Positions 25,553 to 34,456 of a stretch of DNA of 64,000 nt are shown piece after piece; position 1 is the stretch's first letter; each line of letters starts with the position of its first letter. Source of the stretch: Defluviitaleaceae bacterium (GTDB lineage Bacteria; Bacillota; Clostridia; Lachnospirales; WQUN01); assembly GCA_009784025.1 (NCBI GenBank), contig WQVK01000003.1, forward strand, positions 25,098 to 89,097. Direction: 5' to 3'. The position numbers were made by a program, and so were the translations under genes. The notes beneath the pieces are model-generated. The model searched no databases, had not been told where the DNA came from, and saw only the letters and a program-made list of their open reading frames with translations.

Positions 25553-25700
25553 AACCGTCAGAGGCTCCGCAGCTTTTCTGAAAAAAGGCCTGGCAAAAAG
25601 CTTTGATTTGGAATATTTTATCGCGAAAGATAAAGTTTTTGCCCCGCTTTTTTCAAAAAGCGGGTGGAGGTGTCGGAAGCAAAGCCTCTGACGGTTTTAT
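25550..25700. repeat. Complete CCGTCAGAGGC element with terminal inverted repeats
   Basis: It begins TAAAACCGTCAGAGGCT and ends AGCCTCTGACGGTTTTA, inverted 17-bp ends about 150 bp apart. The interior has CTTTTCTGAAAAAAGGCC, ATAAAGTTTTTGCCCC and a CGCTTTTTTCAAAAAGCG stem. This is the reference copy for the many half-copies in the window. Confidence 0.75.
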
Positions 25701-25729
25701 TTGCATCTAATACATTTTCATCTTATAAT
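25701..25729 (+). promoter_or_regulatory. Candidate promoter of the 25763 gene and pgm
   Basis: TTGCAT at 25701-25706 and TATAAT at 25724-25729 have 17-nt spacing, 33 bp before the TTG start at 25763. Confidence 0.65.
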
Positions 25730-25762
25730 GATACCATTACAAAAGCATAGGAGAGTGTAACT

Positions 25763-26251
25763 TTGGGAATTTGGGATATCGCTATTTTAGTGAGTGTTAT
25801 TGTGGTAGCAATCGCGGTTGGGCTATATTTTCTTAACCGCTGGGCCGGCAAGAAGTCGCTTCAGCAGCAGCAGATGGTGGATACACATAAGCAGTCTGTA
25901 CCCATTTATGTGATTGATAAGAAAAAGGATAAGCTAACCAATGCTAATTTTCCTAAGGCGGTGCTGGATCAGATGCCAAGGATGGGTAAGCTTATGAAGA
26001 TGCCGCTGGTTAAAGCAAAAATTGGCCCGCAAATTATGACTTTAATGTGCGACAAAGATGTCTACGCGGCCCTACCGGTGAAAAAAACCGTAACTGTAGA
26101 GCTGGCCGGCGCGTATATTGTAGGCATGAAGGGCATGAAAACTAAAATGCAAATGGAAGAAAGCCGCAAAGCCCGTCGCCGTGAAGGTGGCAGCGAAGGG
26201 TCTTCTTTAAGCTGGCATCAGAAAATAATTTCAAAGATTAAGGGGAATTGA
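25763..26251 (+). CDS. Membrane-anchored protein of unknown function
   Basis: The 162-residue protein has one N-terminal membrane helix (residues about 5-25, IAILVSVIVVAIAVGLYFL) and a basic cytoplasmic domain. A cluster of conserved-looking LPVKKTVTVELAGAYIVGMKG and an Arg-rich ESRKARRREGG tail follow. Translation starts at TTG 25763 after AGGAGAG. It resembles small clostridial proteins found next to phosphoglucomutase, but I know no function. It is followed by pgm with a one-base gap, so the two are co-transcribed. Confidence 0.75.
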   Translation: MGIWDIAILVSVIVVAIAVGLYFLNRWAGKKSLQQQQMVDTHKQSVPIYVIDKKKDKLTNANFPKAVLDQMPRMGKLMKMPLVKAKIGPQIMTLMCDKDVYAALPVKKTVTVELAGAYIVGMKGMKTKMQMEESRKARRREGGSEGSSLSWHQKIISKIKGN

Positions 26252-26252
26252 C

Positions 26253-27992
26253 ATGGCATATATGCAAATGTATGAAAAATGGATGAACGACCCTTCAATA
26301 GACCAGGCAACAAAACAAGAGCTGCAAAGCATAGCGGGTGACGCGAAGGAAATTGAAGACCGCTTCTTCCGCGAGCTGGAGTTTGGTACAGGTGGAATGC
26401 GTGGGGTGCTTGGGGCGGGTACAAACCGCCTAAATATCTACACCGTGCGCCGTGCAACACAAGGCCTGGCCAATTATATTTTAGCCAGCGACGCCTACAA
26501 GCCCGGCATGGGCGTAGCCATCGCCCATGACTGCCGCCGTATGTCACCAGAGTTTTCTACAGAGGCAGCGCTGGTGCTTAATGCAAACGGCATCAAAACC
26601 TATACATTTGACAGCCTACGCCCCACTCCGCTGCTTTCTTTTGCGGTGCGGCATTTGGGCTGCATATCCGGTATTGTTGTAACTGCAAGCCACAACCCGC
26701 CAGAATACAACGGCTACAAGGTATACTGGGCAGACGGCGGCCAATGCCCCTACCCACGGGACGAAGCCATCATTGCAGAAGTGGAAAAAATCACGGACTT
26801 TTCAAAAGTAAAAACCATGCCCCAGGCAGAAGCAGCGGCCAAAGGCCTGTTTAACATAGCCCCGCCAGAGGTGGACGACGCCTTCATGGCAAATGTAAAG
26901 GCTCAATGCCTTAACCCAGAAATCATCCCAGAATCTGATATCAAAATCGTGTTCACGCCGCTACATGGCGCGGGCAATGTGGGCGTGCAGCGCGCCCTCA
27001 AGGAAACAGGCTTCAAAAATGTATATGTGGTAAAAGAACAAGAAACCCCAGACGGCAATTTCCCCACCGTAGGCTACCCAAACCCAGAGGACAAAAAGGC
27101 CTTTGAATACGCCTTGCGCCTTGCCAAAGAAAAAGACGCCGACATAGCCCTAGCCACAGATCCAGACTGCGATCGCGTAGGAGTTGCCATCAAGGTAGAC
27201 GGCGAATATATGCTGCTTTCTGGTAACCAAGCCGGCGTCATCCTAGCAGAGTACATGGTCACGCAAATGAAGGCCAACGGCAAACTACCCGCCAACGGCG
27301 CATTAATTTCCACTATAGTTTCCACCGGCATGACAGCCGAAATAGCCAAGGCCAACGGCCTAACCTACATGGAAGTGCTAACAGGCTTCAAGTATATTGG
27401 CGAAAAAATAAAAGAATTTGAAGAAACCGGCAGCTACAGCTACATTTTAGGCTTTGAAGAAAGCTATGGCTATCTGGCAGGCACCTACGCCCGCGACAAA
27501 GACGCAGTAGTAGCTACCCTGCTTGTATGCGAAGCCGCCGCCTACTACAAAAAACAAGGCCAGACCCTAAAAGACGTACTAAACGCCCTATACAAAAAAT
27601 ACGGCCTATACAAGGAATCCATAGAGTCCATCACCCTAAAAGGCGTAGATGGCGTAGCCAATATCCGCCGCATAATGGCTGCCCTACGCGCCACCCCTCC
27701 AGCCACCCTAGCAGGCAATCAAGTTACCGAAGCCCGCGACTACGCCACTAAAACAATAACCAACCTGGCCACCGGCCAAACCAGCCCCACCAACCTGCCC
27801 CTGTCTGAGGTACTCTACTACGCCACCGGCGACGGCAGCTGGGTCTGCGTGCGCCCCTCCGGCACAGAACCAAAAATAAAACTGTACTTTGGCGCGAAGC
27901 TACCAGCCACCGCAACAACCGCAGACGCAGATGCAAAGCTGCAACTGATGGCAAAGGATTTGGTGGCTATTGTAGATGTGGCATTGAAATAG
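26253..27992 (+). CDS. pgcA: Phosphoglucomutase/phosphomannomutase
   Basis: The 579-residue enzyme belongs to the alpha-D-phosphohexomutase superfamily and matches the PgcA type. The phosphoserine loop is VTASHNPPEYNGYK with Ser146, the Mg site is ATDPDCDRVG (about residue 304), the sugar-binding loop reads GFEESYGY, and the phosphate-binding loop RPSGTEPKIKLY is near the C-terminus. It interconverts glucose 1- and 6-phosphate, feeding UDP-glucose, glycolipid and wall polymer synthesis. It is cotranscribed with the preceding membrane gene from a likely promoter at 25701. Confidence 0.95.
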   Translation: MAYMQMYEKWMNDPSIDQATKQELQSIAGDAKEIEDRFFRELEFGTGGMRGVLGAGTNRLNIYTVRRATQGLANYILASDAYKPGMGVAIAHDCRRMSPEFSTEAALVLNANGIKTYTFDSLRPTPLLSFAVRHLGCISGIVVTASHNPPEYNGYKVYWADGGQCPYPRDEAIIAEVEKITDFSKVKTMPQAEAAAKGLFNIAPPEVDDAFMANVKAQCLNPEIIPESDIKIVFTPLHGAGNVGVQRALKETGFKNVYVVKEQETPDGNFPTVGYPNPEDKKAFEYALRLAKEKDADIALATDPDCDRVGVAIKVDGEYMLLSGNQAGVILAEYMVTQMKANGKLPANGALISTIVSTGMTAEIAKANGLTYMEVLTGFKYIGEKIKEFEETGSYSYILGFEESYGYLAGTYARDKDAVVATLLVCEAAAYYKKQGQTLKDVLNALYKKYGLYKESIESITLKGVDGVANIRRIMAALRATPPATLAGNQVTEARDYATKTITNLATGQTSPTNLPLSEVLYYATGDGSWVCVRPSGTEPKIKLYFGAKLPATATTADADAKLQLMAKDLVAIVDVALK

Positions 27993-27995
27993 GGC

Positions 27996-28070
27996 AAAAC
28001 AGTCAGAGGCTTCGCCTGTCACACATTCACCCATTTTTTGAAAAAAGCGGGCTAAAAACTTTTTTTGAGG
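27996..28070. repeat. CCGTCAGAGGC repeat (half element)
   Basis: AAACAGTCAGAGGCTTCGCCTGTCACAC is followed by ATTTTTTGAAAAAAGCGGGC and AAAAACTTTTTTTGAGG. Confidence 0.55.
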
Positions 28071-28236
28071 AAAATAGAGGTCATGCGTTGTATTACGCAT
28101 GGCTTTTTGTTTTGGTGTGATGGCTACAAAGGCCACTGCCACAGCAAACGTATGGTTTTCAATTCAACTGATTATAGTCGCGCCACCCAACCAGAGGTAA
28201 GCCGCTTGCTGTGCCAGAAAACACTCGGAACACATA

Positions 28237-28349
28237 TGGTGAAATGAATAAGAGAGGTCTCGCCCAAGTGACACCTGAAACGCCGAGACAAAGTGTCTTA
28301 GGCGTTTTTGCTGCGTTGGACGAGGACCGCTTCGGAATCTCTTTCACTA
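28237..28349. repeat. TAGTGAAATA cruciform element (copy)
   Basis: The ends are TGGTGAAATG and CTTTCACTA, with interior GGTCTCGCCCAAG, ACCTGAAACGCCGAGACAAAG and TTAGGCGTTTTTGCTGCG. It aligns along its length with 57799-57910. Confidence 0.7.
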
Positions 28350-28385
28350 TAACCGTTCCACACAAATACGTACCCATAAAACCAC

Positions 28386-28420
28386 AAAAAAAGCGAGCCA
28401 TTTACTGGCTCGCTTTTTTT
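28386..28420. terminator. Bidirectional Rho-independent terminator
   Basis: AAAAAAGCGAGCCA and TGGCTCGCTTTTTT form a stem around TTTAC, flanked by A and T tracts. It lies just downstream of the large surface-protein gene. Confidence 0.85.
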
Positions 28421-28442
28421 ATATTAAAGGATGGTGTTATTG

Positions 28443-31400
28443 TTAGTTTGCTTCTTGCTTTTTAGCTTTGCGGATATATAGGAATGCGGCTGCCGCAAAC
28501 AACATAGCCAGTGCGAAGCCAATCACCAACATAAGCGTATTATTTACCAAGCCGGCCTGTGGCAATACGCCCACAGCCACTGCCATAGCACCAAGAGGAA
28601 CAGCAATATCGTCTATGATTGCCACATCTACAGCTGGCAAGCTAATTGCTGCTTGGTTAAATGCGCCTAGAGGTACATTTGCGTCATCCAACACTACTGT
28701 TGGTGGTGCATCATCCTCTGCCAATTCGCCAGCTATAACGGTATATTCTGCGGCTGGCGGAGCAGCTGGTGGGGCAAGGTTGAAGCCTGGGTTAGGGGGT
28801 GTTGGTGGGTCTGCTGGTGTTAGTGTTAAATCCCCGCCGTCTCCTGGAGGTGTGCCAGGTGTGCCACCATCGTTATCATTGTCGTCGTCGTTATCATTAT
28901 CGTTGTCGTTGTCGTTGTCATTATCGTTGTCGTTATCATTATCGTTTCCATTATCGTTGTCGTTTCCATTATCGTTGTCGTTTCCATTATCGTTGTCGTT
29001 TCCATCATTTATTTCGCCGCCACCATCATCTGGCTCTATGCTTCTAAATACTGCTATAAATACAAACCGACATACGCAAGGGTTATAACCGCACTCGGAG
29101 ACGATTTGAGTACCTACTGGACTCAATGAAGCACCTATATTGGTTTCTGTCCTAACGTCGCCAACATATATTACCTGTAGCCAATGATCGAATACCCAGC
29201 CTGGCGATTGTGTTTCAAGCGACATTTGATTTAATGGGATAATGTGCGTATGCAATACCGCTTGGCCATTTTGTATAGGATTTGTTCTGGTGGCTGGTGT
29301 TGCCATACCACCTTCACCTACTATAAAGTAGACAGTATGAATCCACGGATTAAAAACAGCTGTAAATGTCACATTGCCGTCCACAGTAAACCCTATTGGA
29401 CTTTCTCCTACCCATCCTTGATCAAAATAAGGATATGCACCAAGAAGCCACTCTATAAAACGATAACCTGTTAAAGCATCTGTGTTTGGCACTTGGGCTT
29501 CTGTAAGCGTATGGCCAGAACGCACGCGCAAAGGATTTACAGCAGGCTGTTCTGCTGCACCTGTTTGCATTACAAATGTTACATAGAAATACACAGGCGT
29601 AAACACTGCCCTAAATTGTTTATTACGGTATACATCTGTAATATTTGCTGGCACAACCTGCACCCAGTCCCATTCGCCTTCTGCGCCATCTTCACCAGGT
29701 ACATACATATATAATTCCCAATGTGAAAATTCGTAATGCTCATTCGCTACCGGTGTTGGTATACCTGTAAGTGCTTGACCATCACGCACGGACAGCGTTG
29801 CGTCACCATCCAATGTACCGCCTGTGGCAGGGTAGACACTAAATGTGACGTTGTGATATAGAGCTTCAAAATTAGCTGTGAAGATTACTTCGCCTATACG
29901 AGGGTAAATATCTAGCGAATGTACGCCTTCAGTCCATCTTGGGATAAATCCCACAGGACTTTCCTCATCCCAGCCATCAAGATTTGATGTCCAGCCAACA
30001 AAGCGATAACCACGTAGAGGCTGTTCCAGATGGGTAGCTAGCGGAGGTGCAATGTGTACCTCGCCAACTGCTGTGCCATCACGTATATCTTGAACATTAG
30101 AAGTTCCGGCGCCGCCAGGGCCAACTATGAACTCTACTGGATGCCAAAGCAGGTTATACATTGCTCTAAAAGTAACATCAGCAGTTACAGTATGGTCTCC
30201 TGGGTGGTAAGGCACCAATACACCAGTATCATCATATTTATACCAGCCTGCAAAGTAGAAGCCTGTTCTTCTGGTATAGTTTGGAATTTGTGCTGCAAGG
30301 ATTTGCTGCCCGACAGCTACAGTAACTGTTGTTACCGTCTCTGCCCAAATGCCAGCTGCGCCATTTTCCCTTACGAAGGTAACAGTGTGGTAATCTTCGC
30401 AACATTCAATATAAAGTGGATTGTGGTCATCAAGTATAAAGTTTACTTGGTGCTGTACCAAGCAGCAGAAATCAAAGGTTACAGATGCATCTCTGTAGTT
30501 GGGGTGGTCTACCACTAGCCAAATTACATCGCCTTCTTGTGCATTAAACACAATCCAGCCATTGGACTGCATCCGCACATCTGAAACGCCCTGTGGAACT
30601 GTTATAGGAACCAGATATGCAGAGAGGTCCACATACAGATATTCATATCCATTGTCGTCACCCTCTGAAGCCGTTCTTGTAAGCGGAAAGAATCCGGTTC
30701 TGTTTAAAACAACATCATAAGTTCTATTGTTAAATACGAGGAAGCTATTTTCGCCTGGAGATACTTCGGCAGGAATGCCATTGTACACCCAGTTACTACC
30801 GAAACCGCCACCCACAACACCTAAGGTGTTGCCAGCAACCGGCACGCCTCTTACGTAGAGCCGTATTACAGGGGCGTTAATTGCATAGTCGCCTGTATAC
30901 TCACCGTCTGCTGTAATATTGCGGCTATAGACTAACCCGTCCCTAACTGCCCTTACTACAGTTGCGCCTGGGGCACTAAATTCTGCATAGTCGTTGAATG
31001 GGCCGTCTGCAAGGGTATGCCAGCTTCCGCCCGCCCAGTATTGCACTATCATGTTCTGCATGCCTGGGAAGTTGAATGTTATGCTGCGGCAGTCGCAATC
31101 GCCACAGTCTAGGCATTCATCGCATTCTGGGCATAGATTATGGTTGCATAGTGGGTAGTTGGCATTGTGCAGAAGGAAGGTTACTGTTTGGCCAAATACG
31201 GTTACAGAGAAATAGATAAACTCCCAGTCTTGGTTTTTGTCAACGTCAATTATATTTATTGTATCGCCTACAATCGGGCGCAGTAGAACCCAGTCCAATG
31301 CACATTCGTTTGTGCCGCGGATTGTGGCTGTCATGCTAGCTTCTACTTGAGCGCGTGGCACATGGGCGTTAACACCGTTAAGCTGTGTCCACATGCGGAT

Positions 31401-33908
31401 TGTACCGCCGGCTGCAAGGCTAGCGTTTGGTGTGCCTACTGGGTCGCCTTGTGGGCCGTTGTTGAACATGTTAAGGCTGAAGAAGCGGCTGTTTACAAGC
31501 ACAGCTTTATATTCTTCACCGCATACAGTTATGGTGAGGTACATTCTTTGCCATGGTGCGTTTTTGTTTACGTCTACAAAGTTGAAATTGCCTTGGTTGT
31601 TCCATGGTTCGTTTATAGTTATGAATGCCATAGCGCAATTGTTGTCTTGGTCTACAGCATTTATAGTACCTGCTTCGCGTAACGGTATTGGCCTGTTTGT
31701 TCCGGGGGCGCGTGAGCCAAACCCTGTCCACATGCGGATTGTGCCACTGGCTGCAAGGCCTGTATTTGTTCTGCTTGTGTAAGCGTCTGAGCCTACACCG
31801 TTGTTGAAGGCATCCCAGCGGAATTCTAGGTGGTCTTCACAAGTTAGGCATTCTCTGCAATCTGGGCAGAATACGCATGGTACGAAATGCTCGTTGTGTA
31901 GTAATACGTTAATTGTTTGGCCAAATACGGTTATTTCAAAGTCTATAAACTCCCATGCTGGGGCTTTGATTGCGTCAATGTTTACAATTTCACCGTCACC
32001 GTTGACGGTAATAAAACCGAGGGCGCATGTACCAGCCATATCACATGCACCGCTTGCTACGGTTGCTGTAATAACCGCAGCATGGTTACCAGTTAATGGC
32101 AATGTAGCATATTCACCGATAAGCCGCGGCCACATGCGAACTCTACCATAAGGGCCCCATTCTGCTAGGCTAGCGTTTGGCTCACTTGCTGTGCCATCTG
32201 GGCCGTTGTTGAAGATATCTATGGTGAACAAGCGGCTATTGTGCAGCTCAAAGGTTACAGTTGTGAAAAACACTGTTACTGAAAAGTCTATAAATTCCCA
32301 TGGGGCATTTTTGTCTACATCTATGCTGCCCACTAGGTCGCCTGTAACCGGGCGCAGTAAAATCAAGTGCAACGCGCATTCACCTGTTTTGCGAATGGTT
32401 GCTGTCATGCTGTGTACTACTTGGTTGCGCGGCACTTGAGCGTTCACGCCGCTAAGTTGTGTCCACATACGGATTGTGCCGCCGGCTGCAAGGCTGGCGT
32501 TTGGTGTGCTTGGGCAGCCTTCTGGGCCATTGTTGAACATGCTAAGGCCAAAGAAGCGAGGATGGCTGTTAACAAGTATCAAGTCAAGGCTTTGCCCGTA
32601 AATGGTTACTGTAAGATAAATGCGATACCATGGTGCATTTTTATTTACGTCTATGCGGTTTGCATTGCCTGAGCCGCCTACATTTGGTACGTTGATAAAT
32701 TGCATTGCGTCTGTACCGTCTGGCAGAACTGCGGTTACTTGTAAGCCCACAGCTCCTAATGGAACCTGTGCGCGTTCACCATTAAGGTCAATCCACATAC
32801 GGATTGTGCCGCCAGCTGCAAGGCTTGCATTTGGCGTACTTGGTGTGCCACCTGGCCCATTGTTAAAGATGTCTAGGCTGAAGAAGCGGCTGTTTACTAG
32901 CCTTAACACATGGGTTTGGTCCATGTGGGTTACTGTAAGATCAATCCATTGCCATGGGGCGTTTTTATTGGCGTCTATGAAGTTAACAAACTCTTGATTA
33001 TTAAATGGCCTATTAACATTGATGAACTGCATTGCGTCTGCGCCGTGTTGGTCTATTGCGGATACGATTAGGCTATCGTAAGGAATATGCCTATTGGCGC
33101 CATCAACTTGTGTCCACACGCGGATTGTGCCGCCATTTGCAAGTGATTCATTTGGTGTGCTTGGTGCGCCACCTGGGCCGTTGTTGAAAGTATGCAGGCC
33201 AAATACTCTGTAGTTGTTTAATAGCCTTAGCTCAGATGTTTGGCCGCCGTATGTTACGGTTAGGTTGATCCAGTGCCAGTTGCTAATACCTGTGCCTGTC
33301 TTGTTTACGTCAATGTAATTTGCTAAGCCAGTCATGCCTATACCGGCTTGCCACATTTCGTTAACACGAACATAACCCATAGCGTTACTGCCATCTGGGA
33401 ATGTGGCTGCCACGGTTAAGTTCGCAAGATCTACAGGTGCGTTTACCCCATCAATTTGCGTCCATATGCGGATATTTGAGTTTGCGCCACTCGCTAGGCT
33501 TACATTTTCGCTGTTTCCATTGCTGAACGCAAACAAGCCAAAGCCGCTACTAAACGCTTGCACTAGCAAACCATCTTCTAGCAGGGTTGGCTCTTCGGCT
33601 GTTGGTTCGTCATTGTCGTTTTCTTCCACGGTTGTTTCATCATTATCATTTTCGTTTTCTTCTACTGTTGTTGTTTCGTCGTTTGCGTCATCGTTTTCTT
33701 CTGTTGGTACTTCAGTTGGTACTTCTGCTGGTGTTTCTGTAGAAGGTGCCTCTGCTGTAGGTTGTTCCATTGTGGGTGCCTCAGCTGTAGGAGCCTCGAG
33801 TGATGGTGCAACTACTTCTGTTGTGCCTTCGTAGTCGTAGGCGACAACTGGTGCTAGTGGCATAAATGCAAGGATAAATGCCAGCACTATTGCGGTGAAT
33901 TTTTTCAT
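28443..33908 (-). CDS. Large cell-wall-anchored modular surface protein
   Basis: The 1,821-residue protein starts at ATG 33908 (GGAGG upstream; MKKFTAIVLAFILAFMPLAP signal peptide), followed by a Glu/Thr/Pro/Asn linker. Seven copies of a module of about 105-130 residues follow (roughly residues 135-950). Each opens with a FNNGP-like motif, contains GTIRMWTQLNG, and ends with DVNKNAPW..LTVT. Two Cys-rich spacers (for example CPDCRECLTCEDH) lie between modules. About five InlB-like repeats with GYRFVGW and VTFTAVF motifs come next, then an Asn-Asp-Gly stalk and a Pro-rich segment. The C-terminus has LPQAG, a hydrophobic helix and KAKKQ, a variant sortase signal. A role in adhesion is likely but unproven; I know no family for the seven-copy module. 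Confidence 0.88.
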   Translation of the reverse strand: MKKFTAIVLAFILAFMPLAPVVAYDYEGTTEVVAPSLEAPTAEAPTMEQPTAEAPSTETPAEVPTEVPTEENDDANDETTTVEENENDNDETTVEENDNDEPTAEEPTLLEDGLLVQAFSSGFGLFAFSNGNSENVSLASGANSNIRIWTQIDGVNAPVDLANLTVAATFPDGSNAMGYVRVNEMWQAGIGMTGLANYIDVNKTGTGISNWHWINLTVTYGGQTSELRLLNNYRVFGLHTFNNGPGGAPSTPNESLANGGTIRVWTQVDGANRHIPYDSLIVSAIDQHGADAMQFINVNRPFNNQEFVNFIDANKNAPWQWIDLTVTHMDQTHVLRLVNSRFFSLDIFNNGPGGTPSTPNASLAAGGTIRMWIDLNGERAQVPLGAVGLQVTAVLPDGTDAMQFINVPNVGGSGNANRIDVNKNAPWYRIYLTVTIYGQSLDLILVNSHPRFFGLSMFNNGPEGCPSTPNASLAAGGTIRMWTQLSGVNAQVPRNQVVHSMTATIRKTGECALHLILLRPVTGDLVGSIDVDKNAPWEFIDFSVTVFFTTVTFELHNSRLFTIDIFNNGPDGTASEPNASLAEWGPYGRVRMWPRLIGEYATLPLTGNHAAVITATVASGACDMAGTCALGFITVNGDGEIVNIDAIKAPAWEFIDFEITVFGQTINVLLHNEHFVPCVFCPDCRECLTCEDHLEFRWDAFNNGVGSDAYTSRTNTGLAASGTIRMWTGFGSRAPGTNRPIPLREAGTINAVDQDNNCAMAFITINEPWNNQGNFNFVDVNKNAPWQRMYLTITVCGEEYKAVLVNSRFFSLNMFNNGPQGDPVGTPNASLAAGGTIRMWTQLNGVNAHVPRAQVEASMTATIRGTNECALDWVLLRPIVGDTINIIDVDKNQDWEFIYFSVTVFGQTVTFLLHNANYPLCNHNLCPECDECLDCGDCDCRSITFNFPGMQNMIVQYWAGGSWHTLADGPFNDYAEFSAPGATVVRAVRDGLVYSRNITADGEYTGDYAINAPVIRLYVRGVPVAGNTLGVVGGGFGSNWVYNGIPAEVSPGENSFLVFNNRTYDVVLNRTGFFPLTRTASEGDDNGYEYLYVDLSAYLVPITVPQGVSDVRMQSNGWIVFNAQEGDVIWLVVDHPNYRDASVTFDFCCLVQHQVNFILDDHNPLYIECCEDYHTVTFVRENGAAGIWAETVTTVTVAVGQQILAAQIPNYTRRTGFYFAGWYKYDDTGVLVPYHPGDHTVTADVTFRAMYNLLWHPVEFIVGPGGAGTSNVQDIRDGTAVGEVHIAPPLATHLEQPLRGYRFVGWTSNLDGWDEESPVGFIPRWTEGVHSLDIYPRIGEVIFTANFEALYHNVTFSVYPATGGTLDGDATLSVRDGQALTGIPTPVANEHYEFSHWELYMYVPGEDGAEGEWDWVQVVPANITDVYRNKQFRAVFTPVYFYVTFVMQTGAAEQPAVNPLRVRSGHTLTEAQVPNTDALTGYRFIEWLLGAYPYFDQGWVGESPIGFTVDGNVTFTAVFNPWIHTVYFIVGEGGMATPATRTNPIQNGQAVLHTHIIPLNQMSLETQSPGWVFDHWLQVIYVGDVRTETNIGASLSPVGTQIVSECGYNPCVCRFVFIAVFRSIEPDDGGGEINDGNDNDNGNDNDNGNDNDNGNDNDNDNDNDNDNDNDNDNDDDNDNDGGTPGTPPGDGGDLTLTPADPPTPPNPGFNLAPPAAPPAAEYTVIAGELAEDDAPPTVVLDDANVPLGAFNQAAISLPAVDVAIIDDIAVPLGAMAVAVGVLPQAGLVNNTLMLVIGFALAMLFAAAAFLYIRKAKKQEAN
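28868..29006. repeat. Tandem repeat encoding the Asn/Asp stalk
   Basis: The most regular part (28944-29006) repeats the 18-bp unit GTTTCCATTATCGTTGTC, coding NDNDNG on the minus strand. The rest is degenerate (GTCGTT)n/(ATCGTT)n coding ND. Copy number is likely to vary by slippage, changing stalk length. Confidence 0.85.
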
Positions 33909-33949
33909 AACAAACCTCCAAAATCGTTTTTTTGTCCCCGTTTTAGGTA

Positions 33950-33970
33950 GGCGAAGTGACATACTTCGCC
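33950..33970 (-). promoter_or_regulatory. Hairpin in the 5' leader of the surface-protein gene
   Basis: GGCGAAGT and ACTTCGCC pair around five bases, about 42 nt upstream of the ATG. The long leader suggests post-transcriptional control, but I could not fit it to a known riboswitch. Confidence 0.4.
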
Positions 33971-34099
33971 CTTGGTTTTGCAAGATCGTTTAAGTACCGT
34001 TGAAAAATCTCCCCATTATGTGATTGTTGCGATTCTCCCCACCACACCTCTTTCCATATGTTACTGCTACAGGCTATACTGTTTGAAATTTCCAATTGT

Positions 34100-34128
34100 A
34101 GCATAACTTGTTAACATTCGTAAGTCAA
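34100..34128 (-). promoter_or_regulatory. Candidate promoter of the surface-protein gene
   Basis: On the minus strand TTGACT (34128-34123) and TATGCT (34105-34100) are 17 nt apart, giving a start near 34093 and a leader of about 185 nt. Confidence 0.65.
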
Positions 34129-34288
34129 GTACAGATTGTACTCGTTTACTCAACATTGTTGGCTTTGTGGTACCAATGGGATGCAAAAACTTCCACAGGC
34201 CTTGACTTTAGCGCTTTACAGATTTTGCCAAAAATTATTTGTAAAGAATTTGTAATATTTTTTGGTGCGTCCAATATAGTTGTAGTGC

Positions 34289-34323
34289 AATTCAGTTGGT
34301 CGGAAAATCCGACCAACTGAATT
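34289..34323. repeat. CAGTTGGTC palindrome (copy 2)
   Basis: AATTCAGTTGGTCGGA and TCCGACCAACTGAATT are perfect 16-bp arms around AAA. The upstream AGTGC is shared with the in-gene copy at 15880. Confidence 0.8.
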
Positions 34324-34456
34324 TTTTACAAAGGCGATGGGTAGAAGATGACTATAAAAAAGAAGCGCAATCCAATGCGCCTCCTTAAAAAGTCCAACAA
34401 TTAAAGTTTTTTGCTTCTTTTTTCAAATGTATAACCACTCCACACAAAAAACGGTT

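Larger units (their letters stand above)
27993..28442. other. Intergenic region with three repeats and a terminator
   Basis: The 450-bp convergent spacer holds a CCGTCAGAGGC half-copy (27996-28070), a weak hairpin ATGCG..CGCAT with a T-run (28083-28106) that may end pgm, a TAGTGAAATA-type element (28237-28349) and a strong terminator (28386-28420). There is no gene. Confidence 0.6.
33909..34456. other. Leader of the surface-protein gene and repeat
   Basis: This 548-bp spacer holds a promoter (34100-34128) and a leader of about 185 nt on the minus strand, including a perfect hairpin at 33950-33970 (GGCGAAGT/ACTTCGCC). Farther out are the CAGTTGGTC palindrome at 34289-34323 and a small GCGCAATCCAATGCGC hairpin (34365-34381) beyond folE. 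There is no gene. Confidence 0.55.

Noticed and set aside
28868..29006. Possible CRISPR array
   Set aside because: The 18-bp units are contiguous without spacers and translate to an Asn/Asp stalk within the long frame.
30054..30518. 154-residue plus-strand frame and other frames within 28443-33908
   Set aside because: They are antisense shadows of the repetitive surface-protein gene, whose minus-strand frame has signal peptide, modules and sorting signal.
33908..34100. GEMM cyclic-di-GMP riboswitch in the surface-protein leader
   Set aside because: A GCAAAACC stretch and a GGGCGAAG stem drew attention, but the conserved order of GEMM-I segments does not fit.
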